21,133 nucleotides of DNA. Origin: JANXVV01 sp038230975. Lineage in GTDB: Bacteria > Planctomycetota > Phycisphaerae > Tepidisphaerales > Tepidisphaeraceae. Each line of letters starts with the position of its first letter. The stretch's first letter is position 1. The DNA lies in NCBI GenBank assembly GCA_038230975.1, contig JBBRMF010000069.1:1-21133 (forward strand), written 5' to 3'. Shown here in pieces: positions 15,168-21,133 of the stretch. The translations under genes were made by a program, and so were the position numbers. A model generated the notes under the pieces. The model saw only the letters and a list, made by a program, of their open reading frames with translations, ran no database searches and was not told where the DNA came from.

Positions 15168-15187
15168 GCTTACTTTGTGCGCGGCTC
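15168..15187. repeat. REP-like half site (R3)
   Basis: GCTTACTTTGTGCGCGGCTC matches the right arm of R2 at 18 of 20 positions and has the same orientation, 69 bp further on. I find no matching left arm between 15119 and 15167, so this is a solo arm or an eroded copy. Confidence 0.8.
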
Positions 15188-15246
15188 ATGGGTGTTCTGA
15201 ATTCTCGGTTTTATCTCCTCAAAGTAACCGATACAAACAGTGACGC

Positions 15247-15286
15247 TTGACAGTTTCACAAATTAAGCCAACAATCCATCCGGATG
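15247..15286 (+). promoter_or_regulatory. Candidate promoter and palindrome before the methylenetetrahydrofolate reductase gene
   Basis: A perfect TTGACA at 15247-15252 and AACAAT at 15270-15275 (four of six bases of TATAAT) are 17 bp apart. A 10-base palindrome CATCCGGATG at 15277-15286 sits where transcription would start and could be an operator. The start codon is about 40 bp further on. I do not recognise a SAM or SAH riboswitch. Confidence 0.4.
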
Positions 15287-15313
15287 AGCGGATGAATGTT
15301 TTTGGCCGACCTT

Positions 15314-15317
15314 GAGG
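15314..15317 (+). promoter_or_regulatory. Ribosome binding site that fixes the metF start
   Basis: GAGG six bases before ATG 15324. The TTG at 15312 overlaps this site and so is unlikely to be the start. Confidence 0.65.
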
Positions 15318-15323
15318 TGTAGC

Positions 15324-16199
15324 ATGCGGATCGATCAATTATTTTCGCTGGGCCTGCCGACGTTGTCGTTCGAGTTTTTTCCGCCCAAGACGGAGGCGGG
15401 GTTCACGCAGCTTTATCAGACGATCGACGAGCTGCACCCGCTCAAGCCGAGTTATGTGTCGGTGACCTACGGGGCCGGGGGCAGCACACGACAGAAGACC
15501 GTCGACCTTGTCGAGCGGATTCAGAATGAATTGACGATTCGCTCGATGGCCCATCTCACCTGCGTCGGTCACACGGCTGATGAAATCGGATCAATCCTCG
15601 ATACCCTCTGGAACTCCGGCATCCGCAACGTGCTGGCCCTGCGCGGCGACCCACCGGTCGGCCAAAGCCAGTTCACTGCCACCGAAGGCGGCTTTGCCAA
15701 TTCATCAGAACTGGTGAAGTACATCCGCGCGCGACATGATTTCTGTATCGGCGTCGCCGGGTATCCGGAAGGTCATCCGCAGTGCCTCAATCGCACGCGC
15801 GACCTGGAGCATCTGGCCCAGAAGGTCGACAACGGCGGCAACTTCATCATCACCCAGCTCTTCTTCGACAACGCCGACTTCTACCGCTTCCGCGACACCG
15901 CCCGCAGCATGGGGATTAAAGTGCCGATCGTCGCCGGCCTGATGCCGATCCTCAACGTCGCGCAGACGAAACGATTCGTCAGCATGTGCGGCGCCAAAAT
16001 TCCCCACCCACTGCTGACTCGATTAGAAAGTCTGGAAGCGAATCCGGAAGCGGTGTATCAGGCGGGGATTGAATATGCGATCAAGCAGTGCGAAGACCTG
16101 CTGCGGAACGATGTCGATGGCATACACTTTTACACGCTGAATAAGAGCAAGGCGACGGTGGAGATCTGTAAGGCGCTGGATATTCCGCATGCGGCTTAG
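15324..16199 (+). CDS. metF: Methylenetetrahydrofolate reductase (NAD(P)H)
   Basis: 291 residues, the normal length for a bacterial MetF. It is an FAD-binding TIM barrel that reduces 5,10-methylenetetrahydrofolate to 5-methyltetrahydrofolate for methionine synthesis in the cytoplasm. Family motifs in order: SFEFFPPK at 15-22 with the catalytic-type Glu17, SVTYGAGGSTR at 46-56, ALRGDPP at 105-111, GVAGYPEGHP at 143-152, NGGNFIITQLFFD at 170-182 and GLMPI at 205-209. The start is ATG 15324, set by GAGG upstream. A plausible promoter with TTGACA and a palindrome precedes it. The parD-like gene starts 18 bp after its stop, so read-through into the toxin-antitoxin remnant is likely. No other folate or methionine gene is in the window. 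Confidence 0.96.
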   Translation: MRIDQLFSLGLPTLSFEFFPPKTEAGFTQLYQTIDELHPLKPSYVSVTYGAGGSTRQKTVDLVERIQNELTIRSMAHLTCVGHTADEIGSILDTLWNSGIRNVLALRGDPPVGQSQFTATEGGFANSSELVKYIRARHDFCIGVAGYPEGHPQCLNRTRDLEHLAQKVDNGGNFIITQLFFDNADFYRFRDTARSMGIKVPIVAGLMPILNVAQTKRFVSMCGAKIPHPLLTRLESLEANPEAVYQAGIEYAIKQCEDLLRNDVDGIHFYTLNKSKATVEICKALDIPHAA

Positions 16200-16217
16200 C
16201 CGGGCTAGGATGTTGGA

Positions 16218-16466
16218 ATGAACGTGACGCTCAAACCTGAAATGGAACGGTTCATCGAAGAACAGGTGAATGCGGGCCGATTTTCATCACCTGCCGAGAT
16301 GCTCGAGGCGGGTCTGGCTCGCCTGATGTGGGAGCCTTCGCGCGATGAACTGGATTCCGAAGATCATGCAGCTATTGAAGAATCTGAAGCGCAGATCGCT
16401 CGTGGCGAGGATATGGACTGGAAGGAAGTTTCCACCCAATTACGCCGCGAGTATTTAGGGGAGTAG
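16218..16466 (+). CDS. ParD-like antitoxin (ribbon-helix-helix, type II toxin-antitoxin)
   Basis: 82 residues. The N-terminal half, VTLKPEMERFIEEQV then GRFSSPAEMLEAGLARLM, is the ribbon-helix-helix DNA-binding fold of the ParD/CC2985 antitoxin family. The C-terminal half is acidic (SEDHAAIEESEAQIARGEDMDW), the part that normally wraps the toxin. Such proteins neutralise a ParE gyrase-poisoning toxin and repress their own operon as dimers. The next frame starts at a TTG two bases after the stop, with GGGGAG overlapping the antitoxin's last codons, so translation would be coupled. That downstream toxin is truncated, leaving the antitoxin as a probable orphan. It begins 18 bp after metF, with no obvious promoter of its own. 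Confidence 0.88.
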   Translation: MNVTLKPEMERFIEEQVNAGRFSSPAEMLEAGLARLMWEPSRDELDSEDHAAIEESEAQIARGEDMDWKEVSTQLRREYLGE

Positions 16467-16468
16467 CC

Positions 16469-16621
16469 TTGAAGCCCGAAGCTTATCGCGTCCGTGTTAC
16501 GCCCCGCGCTCTGGCCGATTTGCGGGGGATCTTTGATTACATTGCAAAAGATTCTCCGCAGAATGCGGCGAAGACCGTAATTGGATTAATGTGCATATCG
16601 AAGCGCAAGAGAGGAGTGTAG
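16469..16621 (+). pseudogene. Truncated ParE-like toxin
   Basis: Starting at TTG 16469, five bases after GGGGAG, the frame gives YRVRVTPRALADLRGIFDYI then AKDSPQNAAKTV, the classical N-terminal third of ParE/RelE-fold toxins (beta strand, then the L..IFDYIA.DSP..A helix). After about residue 36 the likeness ends, and the frame continues with unrelated ISKRKRGV to a TAG at 16619. ParE proteins are about 95 residues long, and the central and C-terminal strands carrying the active surface are gone. The sequence break near 16580 suggests a deletion or recombination, not a single-base frameshift, because I cannot find the missing part in the other frames. It should be non-toxic. Confidence 0.8.
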
Positions 16622-16752
16622 CTTTGTTATCGATTCATCATCGATTGAGGAGGCTACGGAGCGTGCGAATGCGGATGGGTTCTTGGTCAGCAATGTGGCC
16701 GCGCTGCGACAGCAGACCATAGACGATCAGAATGAAGAAGATTTGAACGCGA

Positions 16753-17715
16753 TTATTTTGTCACTACTTTTCCCATCTGGACGACTTCAAAATCCTGGCC
16801 GTGGATTTGTTTGAGGCGGTCGAGAATGTCATTGTTCCAGCGGGGGTCTGGGACACCGCTGATGAACCAGTCGCCGCCGTTGTCGGCGACGATCATTCCA
16901 TATTTTTTCAGGGCGGTGAGGATCACCTGGCATTCGGGCGGATATTTTGAAATGTCGACCGAGGCTTTCAGTCGAACGCGCATTCCCATCGGCGGTAGAT
17001 TTTCATCTTTCTTTGAACTCGCGAAATGTCGCGCTGGAGCGACGTAGGCGCGTCGTGATTTAACGACGGTGAATCGAATGGCATGGTGGATTGCTTTTTG
17101 TTCGACGACTTCGTCATAGCGCACCAGCCCGGGGAAAATGGGGAGGCCGGCGGCGTCGGCACTGGTCCAGCCGGCGGGGCGATCTTTGGGCTTTGTGAGA
17201 TCAAATATCGCCGCACTGTCGGCTTTCCAGCCGTTGGAGTCGGGGAAGGCTCGATCCAATTCATAGAGCCTCCAGGCATCGCGATCGATGATGAGTACAT
17301 GTCGATCCCCAGTGCTTTTTGCACCGCCTTCGATGGGGGCATCAGCGGGAATCGGGTAAGGGCCCGGGTCGCTCTCGTCGCCATAGGCTGTGAAATGGAT
17401 CGGGACTTTGGCCTGTTTTCCGTCGACGATGAGGTAGGGAATTCCAAAAGGCTGACCCTCAGACGGCGCTCCGAAATCCGGATGCAATGGCTTATTCAGC
17501 CCAATACTTTTAATGAGAATGTTGGAATTGGCATCGACGGGTGCCATTGAAATATCCAGATTCCAGGGAGAATCCGGAGGGAAGACTGGTTTGCCGTGCA
17601 GACTCGCATTCTGGCCGAGATCGGGTCGCGCGGCAGATTCTTCACCGGGCGATTGTGATACCAGAAGAAATATTGCGATCGTCGCAGCGAGTGTTCGACC
17701 AGTCCCAGCAGACAT
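16753..17715 (-). CDS. Conserved secreted protein of unknown function
   Basis: 320 residues from ATG 17715. Residues 1 to about 24 form a signal peptide (GRTLAATIAIFLLVSQS). The mature protein has recognisable conserved blocks: SPWNLDISMAPVDANSN, a VPIHFTAYGDESDPGPYPIP loop, HVLIIDRDAWRLYEL, GLVRYDEV, IHHAIRFTV, AYVAPARHFAS, NLPPMGMRVRLK, QVILTALKKYGMIVADNGGDWFISG and PDPRWNND. I recognise this pattern from widespread exported proteins of soil bacteria (Acidobacteria, Actinobacteria, planctomycetes) with no assigned activity; the conserved His, Asp and Arg residues hint at an enzyme or a carbohydrate-binding surface, but this is inference. It follows the NHL gene by 23 bp on the same strand, so the two are likely co-expressed and both exported. 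Confidence 0.83.
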   Translation of the reverse strand: MSAGTGRTLAATIAIFLLVSQSPGEESAARPDLGQNASLHGKPVFPPDSPWNLDISMAPVDANSNILIKSIGLNKPLHPDFGAPSEGQPFGIPYLIVDGKQAKVPIHFTAYGDESDPGPYPIPADAPIEGGAKSTGDRHVLIIDRDAWRLYELDRAFPDSNGWKADSAAIFDLTKPKDRPAGWTSADAAGLPIFPGLVRYDEVVEQKAIHHAIRFTVVKSRRAYVAPARHFASSKKDENLPPMGMRVRLKASVDISKYPPECQVILTALKKYGMIVADNGGDWFISGVPDPRWNNDILDRLKQIHGQDFEVVQMGKVVTK

Positions 17716-17720
17716 AGTAT

Positions 17721-17725
17721 CTCCC
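17721..17725 (-). promoter_or_regulatory. Ribosome binding site that fixes the secreted protein start
   Basis: GGGAG five bases before ATG 17715 on the minus strand. It supports a start just before the signal peptide instead of the longer frame beginning at 17772 inside the NHL gene. Confidence 0.7.
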
Positions 17726-17738
17726 GTGCGGGGTTGCT

Positions 17739-18776
17739 TCACTTTGAAACTCGGATCACTCTCCCATTCCAACTATCACTAATCAAGAGCGAGCCATCAC
17801 GATCTACGAAAATCCCGTGCGGTTGATTGAGTTGCAATTGCAGGGGTGGGCCGCTGATGCCGTCCGAGCCGGGTTTGCCGGTGCCGGCGAGGGGTAGGAG
17901 CTTTTGTTCCTTCACTTGCCAGAGCACGATGCGGTGGTGGTCGGTGTCGGCGATCAGCACATTTTCATCTTTGTCGATCGCGAGATGCTTCGGACCAGCC
18001 AGGATGTGCTCTTCGCCCTTTTTCACGGGGCCGTGGATGAGGGTGCGGATTTGACCGGAGGCGTTGACGACGCGGAGAGAGTGATCGGCGCGTTCGAGAA
18101 TGTAGAGATTGCCATGTGAATCCATCGCGGCAGCACGGGGATCGACGAGCGGTTGGGAGATGGCAAGCTCGTTGTCAGCCGGCACGCCCCGTTTACCGTC
18201 GCCGGCGGCGGTGGTGACAATCTTTGTCTGCATATCCATGATGCGGATGCGGCGATTTTCCAGATCGGTGATAATCAGCTTCGTTTGATTGGGATTGAAA
18301 GCAATGCAATAGATGCCATTGAATTGGGCTTTGTCGGCCGGGCCATTGTCGCCGGAGTAACCCTGGGTGGTTCCGGCGATTGTGGTGATGATGTGGGTAG
18401 CCGCGTCGATTTTGCGAATACGATGGTTCAGGGTATCGGCGATGTAGACATCATCACCGGGGCCGAACGCGAGTGAGTGCGGCGTATTGAGCTGGGCTTT
18501 GGTAGCCGGGCCACCGTCGCCGGAATTGCCGGGCGTCGATCCGCACAGGGTGATGAGATTCCCGCCGGGTGTTATGGCGCGCAGATGGCCGAGGAAATCG
18601 ATGATGAGCAGATTCCCGTTCCGATCGCGGTCGACACCGAATGGTTTTTCAAGTTTAGCCTGAACCGCCGGAGAGCCGTCGGGTTCGGTTCCACCGCCGG
18701 CGATGAGTTCCGCTTTCTGTGCGAACAACGGATTTGCAATCAGAAGCATTACGAGAAAAGCCCATTGGAGACGCAT
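17739..18776 (-). CDS. Secreted NHL-repeat beta-propeller protein
   Basis: 345 residues, with GAGG six bases before ATG 18776. Residues 1-19 are a signal peptide (LQWAFLVMLLIANPLFA, then QKAE). The mature part is a six-bladed NHL propeller with clear repeats: KPFGVDRDRNGNLLIIDFLGH, TPHSLAFGPGDDVYIADTLN, YCIAFNPNQTKLIITDLENR, RAAAMDSHGNLYILERADHS, KHLAIDKDENVLIADTDHHR and QPHGIFVDRDGSLLISDSWN. Between them lie GxxGxSGDxGPAxxAQ turns (three copies), typical of exported NHL proteins of planctomycetes and Acidobacteria. Such propellers bind ligands or line up proteins; no catalytic site is evident. It leads the pair with the secreted protein downstream. The 108 bp gap after ispD upstream may hold its own promoter. 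Confidence 0.9.
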   Translation of the reverse strand: MRLQWAFLVMLLIANPLFAQKAELIAGGGTEPDGSPAVQAKLEKPFGVDRDRNGNLLIIDFLGHLRAITPGGNLITLCGSTPGNSGDGGPATKAQLNTPHSLAFGPGDDVYIADTLNHRIRKIDAATHIITTIAGTTQGYSGDNGPADKAQFNGIYCIAFNPNQTKLIITDLENRRIRIMDMQTKIVTTAAGDGKRGVPADNELAISQPLVDPRAAAMDSHGNLYILERADHSLRVVNASGQIRTLIHGPVKKGEEHILAGPKHLAIDKDENVLIADTDHHRIVLWQVKEQKLLPLAGTGKPGSDGISGPPLQLQLNQPHGIFVDRDGSLLISDSWNGRVIRVSK

Positions 18777-18884
18777 AGGGAACCTCGGAAAGAAAGAGAA
18801 TGATGCAAACCGCTTCGGCAGAGCATCAATGGCTTATATCGGTCTGACAGTTCTCGCGTGAAAGCCGGTATCAGAGGCAGCGCC

Positions 18885-19553
18885 TTAAGTAGTAGTGGAC
18901 CTGAGGTGCATTTCTGCGATTTTGAGATCGGCGGAAGTGGTGATTTTGAGATTGCGTTCTTCACCTTCTACGAGCCAGACTTCACCGCCGGTGAGTTCGA
19001 TGAGTTGTACGTCGTCGGTGACTTGTTCGAGGGGCATCGTGCAGGTTTCGAAGGCGCGGAGCAGGGCTTCTCGCCGCATGATTTGTGGGGTTTGCATGGC
19101 CCAGAGTGTGTGGCGGGGAATCGTGCGTTCTACTTTTGCCGGCAGCGGCCCGGTGGCTTGTTTGATCGTCAGATGGACCGGCATGGCGGGCACTGCGGCA
19201 CCGTGCTGCACGGCGGCGGTGAGCGTGCGGTCGATCAATGCTTGTGAAACGAGAGGCCGGGCAGCGTCGTGAATGGCGACCCATTCAATCGCCGGCGGCA
19301 CTTGCCGGAGGGCGGCCCATACACTGTGGGCGCGGGACGCGCCACCGGTGCATATGGTAATGCGATCTCCGGTCAGATCGATCGACCCGCGAGTCGGGAC
19401 GACGATCATCGCGACATCCTCGCGGGATTGAAACGCGGCGACACTGCGATGCAGCACCGTCATCCCGTCGAGCATCTCGTGCAGTTTATTGCGCGGCCCG
19501 GCGTAACGCGTGGATTGCCCGGCGGCGGGGAGGATGACGGCAAACTTGTGCAT
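18885..19553 (-). CDS. ispD: 2-C-methyl-D-erythritol 4-phosphate cytidylyltransferase
   Basis: 222 residues. It makes CDP-methylerythritol from CTP and methylerythritol phosphate, the third step of the non-mevalonate isoprenoid pathway, in the cytoplasm. Motifs: PAAGQSTRYAGPRNK at 9-23 (the CTP-binding loop with R16 and K23), IHDAARP at 94-100, TIPRHTLWAMQTPQ at 144-157, VTDDVQLIE at 178-186 and GEERNLKIT at 197-205. All positions expected to be catalytic are present. The length is near the family norm of about 230. The start is six bases after the stop of the PIN/TRAM gene; that pairing is a known conserved neighbourhood (yacL-ispD in Firmicutes and others). IspF is not next to it. The product feeds undecaprenyl phosphate synthesis, fitting the nearby uppP. 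Confidence 0.94.
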   Translation of the reverse strand: MHKFAVILPAAGQSTRYAGPRNKLHEMLDGMTVLHRSVAAFQSREDVAMIVVPTRGSIDLTGDRITICTGGASRAHSVWAALRQVPPAIEWVAIHDAARPLVSQALIDRTLTAAVQHGAAVPAMPVHLTIKQATGPLPAKVERTIPRHTLWAMQTPQIMRREALLRAFETCTMPLEQVTDDVQLIELTGGEVWLVEGEERNLKITTSADLKIAEMHLRSTTT

Positions 19554-19559
19554 GACTAT

Positions 19560-20672
19560 TTAAGCCGACTGATGGCTGGAGGTTTGACTCGAGGTGGGTT
19601 TGCCGACTTTGCCCGGAGGATGAAGTGCTTCACCGGTGGCGCGACCAAAGATCATCCGACCGGCGGAGGTGTGATGCAGCTTGGTGACGGTGAATTCGAC
19701 TTCTTGATTCATGTGATCCCGCGCGTGTTCGACAACGACCATCGTGCCGTCTTCCAGGTAGCCGACGCCTTGCCCGGGTTCCTCGCCGGCCTTTTGAATG
19801 CGCACGAACATTTTCTCGCCGGGAAGCACGACGGGTCGTAAGGCATTGGCCAGATCGTTGATGTTGATCACTTTCACGCCCTGCAATTGAGCGACCTGAT
19901 TGAGGTTGAAATCGGTCGTCATCAGGCTGGCGTTCAATTGTTTGGAAAGTTCAAGCAGCTTTTGATCGGCACCGGTTCGAGAAGGATCATCGTGTACGGA
20001 AGAATCGTAGATGAATAAGTCGATGTGCTTGTAGTTCTGCAATTTTCCGAGAACCTCCACACCGCGCCGGCCCTTGGCGCGCTTGAGCTTGTCGGCGCTG
20101 TCGGCAAGCGATTGAAGTTCATCCAACACAAAACGGGGAACGATCAATCGATGTTGCAGGATTCCGGTGGCGGCGACGTCGTAGACTCGGCCGTCGATGA
20201 GCGCGCTGGTATCCAGCAGGATCGGATGGTTCCCCTTGGTCTCCCGCTTAAATTCAACGTATGGCACGATAAAGCGAAAATCGTCGCGGGTCTGCAGCAC
20301 GAAGCTGATGCATAGATAAGAGCACACCAGTCCGATGATCAGGTTGATGAAGAACTCGAGCATGGCCCGATCCGCGGGCGAAAAATTGGTCGCAGACATC
20401 TCGAAATACTGCGGCAGGATCAACTTCACGAGGAAGCTCATGGCATAGGTGATCAGCAGCCCGACAAACAACCCCAGAAACGTACCGGCGAACATCTGCA
20501 ATTTAGTGCGAGGGGACAGGATATCGACGCAGACGATCATCACCCCGAGGGTCAGGGTGATCATGAGCGTGAGCCAGGTGTATCCTCTGAAGGCGAGGCT
20601 ATTGGAAAGCAAATACCAACCGGCGGCAGCCATCAGCAGCACAAACAGAGCTCGCAGCAGAGTCAGTACCAT
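19560..20672 (-). CDS. PIN/TRAM-domain membrane protein (YacL-like)
   Basis: 370 residues from ATG 20672; the frame is open to a TTG at 20735, which would add 21 residues, but neither start has a strong ribosome binding site. Four membrane segments at about 1-24, 31-50, 58-84 and 106-126 precede a cytoplasmic PIN nuclease domain: LLDTSALIDG (D154, D160), FVLDELQ (E185), GADQKLLEL (D236) and TTDFNLN (D254), the full acidic metal-binding set. A TRAM RNA-binding domain follows at about 282-345 (LPGEKMFVRI, GQGVGYLEDGTMVVVE, VEFTVTK). The C-terminal 25 residues are Ser/Gln-rich. YacL-type proteins are presumed membrane-bound RNases; their natural target is unclear. It is co-transcribed with ispD. 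I found no change in the catalytic residues. Confidence 0.92.
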   Translation of the reverse strand: MVLTLLRALFVLLMAAAGWYLLSNSLAFRGYTWLTLMITLTLGVMIVCVDILSPRTKLQMFAGTFLGLFVGLLITYAMSFLVKLILPQYFEMSATNFSPADRAMLEFFINLIIGLVCSYLCISFVLQTRDDFRFIVPYVEFKRETKGNHPILLDTSALIDGRVYDVAATGILQHRLIVPRFVLDELQSLADSADKLKRAKGRRGVEVLGKLQNYKHIDLFIYDSSVHDDPSRTGADQKLLELSKQLNASLMTTDFNLNQVAQLQGVKVININDLANALRPVVLPGEKMFVRIQKAGEEPGQGVGYLEDGTMVVVEHARDHMNQEVEFTVTKLHHTSAGRMIFGRATGEALHPPGKVGKPTSSQTSSHQSA

Positions 20673-20879
20673 GAGAATCCACGTGAAGACCCGAGGTGCA
20701 TCCGAATGATAGTAGTTGGCCGAACAACGGTCCAATGAAATGACGTAGAAGTGTGATTGTACCGGTATTCCGAATCAACCGCGAGGTACAAAAGCACAGT
20801 TCGTTTTTATTTTTTATGTCCTATTTCTTGAACCGTGTCTGTTGAAGCAGCTACGCCACTCGGGGGACATCCATCTGGG

Positions 20880-21133
20880 TCATTTACCTAAGCTGTGATT
20901 TGAAAACGCGTAGGCCAAGACCGCGATGCCAAGCACAATGCGGTAGATGGCAAATGGCGTGAAACCGCGGCGTCGGACCCAGTTCATGAACCATGCCACG
21001 ACGGCGAGCGCCACGATGAAAGACACGACCAATCCGATCGCCAGCAGAATCCACTGCTGCGCGGTGACGGGCGGATGCGAGATATGCTGTCCCAGGTCGT
21101 TCTTGGGTCGAAGCCATTTATAGAGCGCGTAAA
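20880..21133 (-). CDS. uppP: Undecaprenyl-diphosphatase, C-terminal part (start beyond window)
   Basis: On the minus strand the frame from 21131 to the TGA at 20880-20882 gives the last 83 residues of a BacA/UppP protein. It has two membrane helices (QWILLAIGLVVSFIVALAVV and FAIYRIVLGIAVLAYAF) around the hallmark loop WFMNWVRRRGFTPFAIYRI, which ends every UppP. The enzyme removes a phosphate from undecaprenyl diphosphate at the cytoplasmic membrane, recycling the carrier lipid for peptidoglycan and glycan synthesis. The catalytic N-terminal motifs lie outside the window. It is upstream of and on the same strand as the PIN/TRAM and ispD genes, 207 bp before the former, so may be part of the same cluster or a separate unit. 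The identification is firm. Confidence 0.92.
   Translation of the reverse strand, partial: YALYKWLRPKNDLGQHISHPPVTAQQWILLAIGLVVSFIVALAVVAWFMNWVRRRGFTPFAIYRIVLGIAVLAYAFSNHSLGK

Noticed and set aside
15200..15323. SAM or SAH riboswitch before metF
   Set aside because: I could not pair the conserved helices of any known class; only a short palindrome is present.
20884..21117. Minus-strand 77-codon frame at the right end
   Set aside because: The neighbouring minus-strand frame encodes the unmistakable C-terminus of UppP, so this one is a shadow.

Overview
The window looks like a chromosomal segment from a GC-rich, free-living bacterium, most probably a planctomycete (possibly Phycisphaerae). 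This rests on a mix of clues, not one marker: a Lys/Ala-repeat histone-H1-like protein, an FHA protein with one membrane span, secreted FG-GAP/VCBS and NHL-repeat proteins, a PIN/TRAM-ispD pair, and many lone hypotheticals. The taxonomic call is inference. There are no tRNA or rRNA genes and no CRISPR array.

Left third (1-5148): a family 2 glycosyltransferase cut by the left edge (minus), a small conserved hypothetical (plus), the histone-H1-like protein (minus), the FHA/TM/coiled-coil protein (plus) and a membrane acyltransferase (minus). Gene orientation alternates, so most are single-gene units. Middle (5349-10514): a plus-strand run with short gaps: MFS transporter, secreted VCBS protein, oligoendopeptidase F, then a 90-residue acidic protein paired with an HNH endonuclease. 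Next come a parvulin-type prolyl isomerase and ComF (both minus), and a GT39-type membrane glycosyltransferase (plus) whose start overlaps that of comF.

13848-15320 is the accessory and most interesting part. It holds a single-domain HUH/Y1 transposase of the REP-associated (RAYT) kind. Three clear copies or half-copies of one palindromic repeat surround it (core arms GAGCCGCGCAC..GTAAGC), and a degenerate arm overlaps the transposase stop codon. The left side lies in the wreck of what reads as a type III-like restriction-modification locus: a Mod-like scrap with an in-frame stop, and the last 67 codons of a Res-like subunit, with the long repeat exactly between them.

Right third (15324-21133): metF-like methylenetetrahydrofolate reductase, a ParD-like antitoxin followed by a truncated ParE-like toxin remnant, then a minus-strand block: PIN/TRAM membrane protein and ispD (6 bp apart), an NHL-repeat secreted protein and a conserved secreted protein of unknown role. 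The window ends in the 3' part of uppP, cut by the right edge. Housekeeping functions (one-carbon metabolism, isoprenoid synthesis, undecaprenyl phosphate recycling) thus flank a small decaying defence and mobile region.
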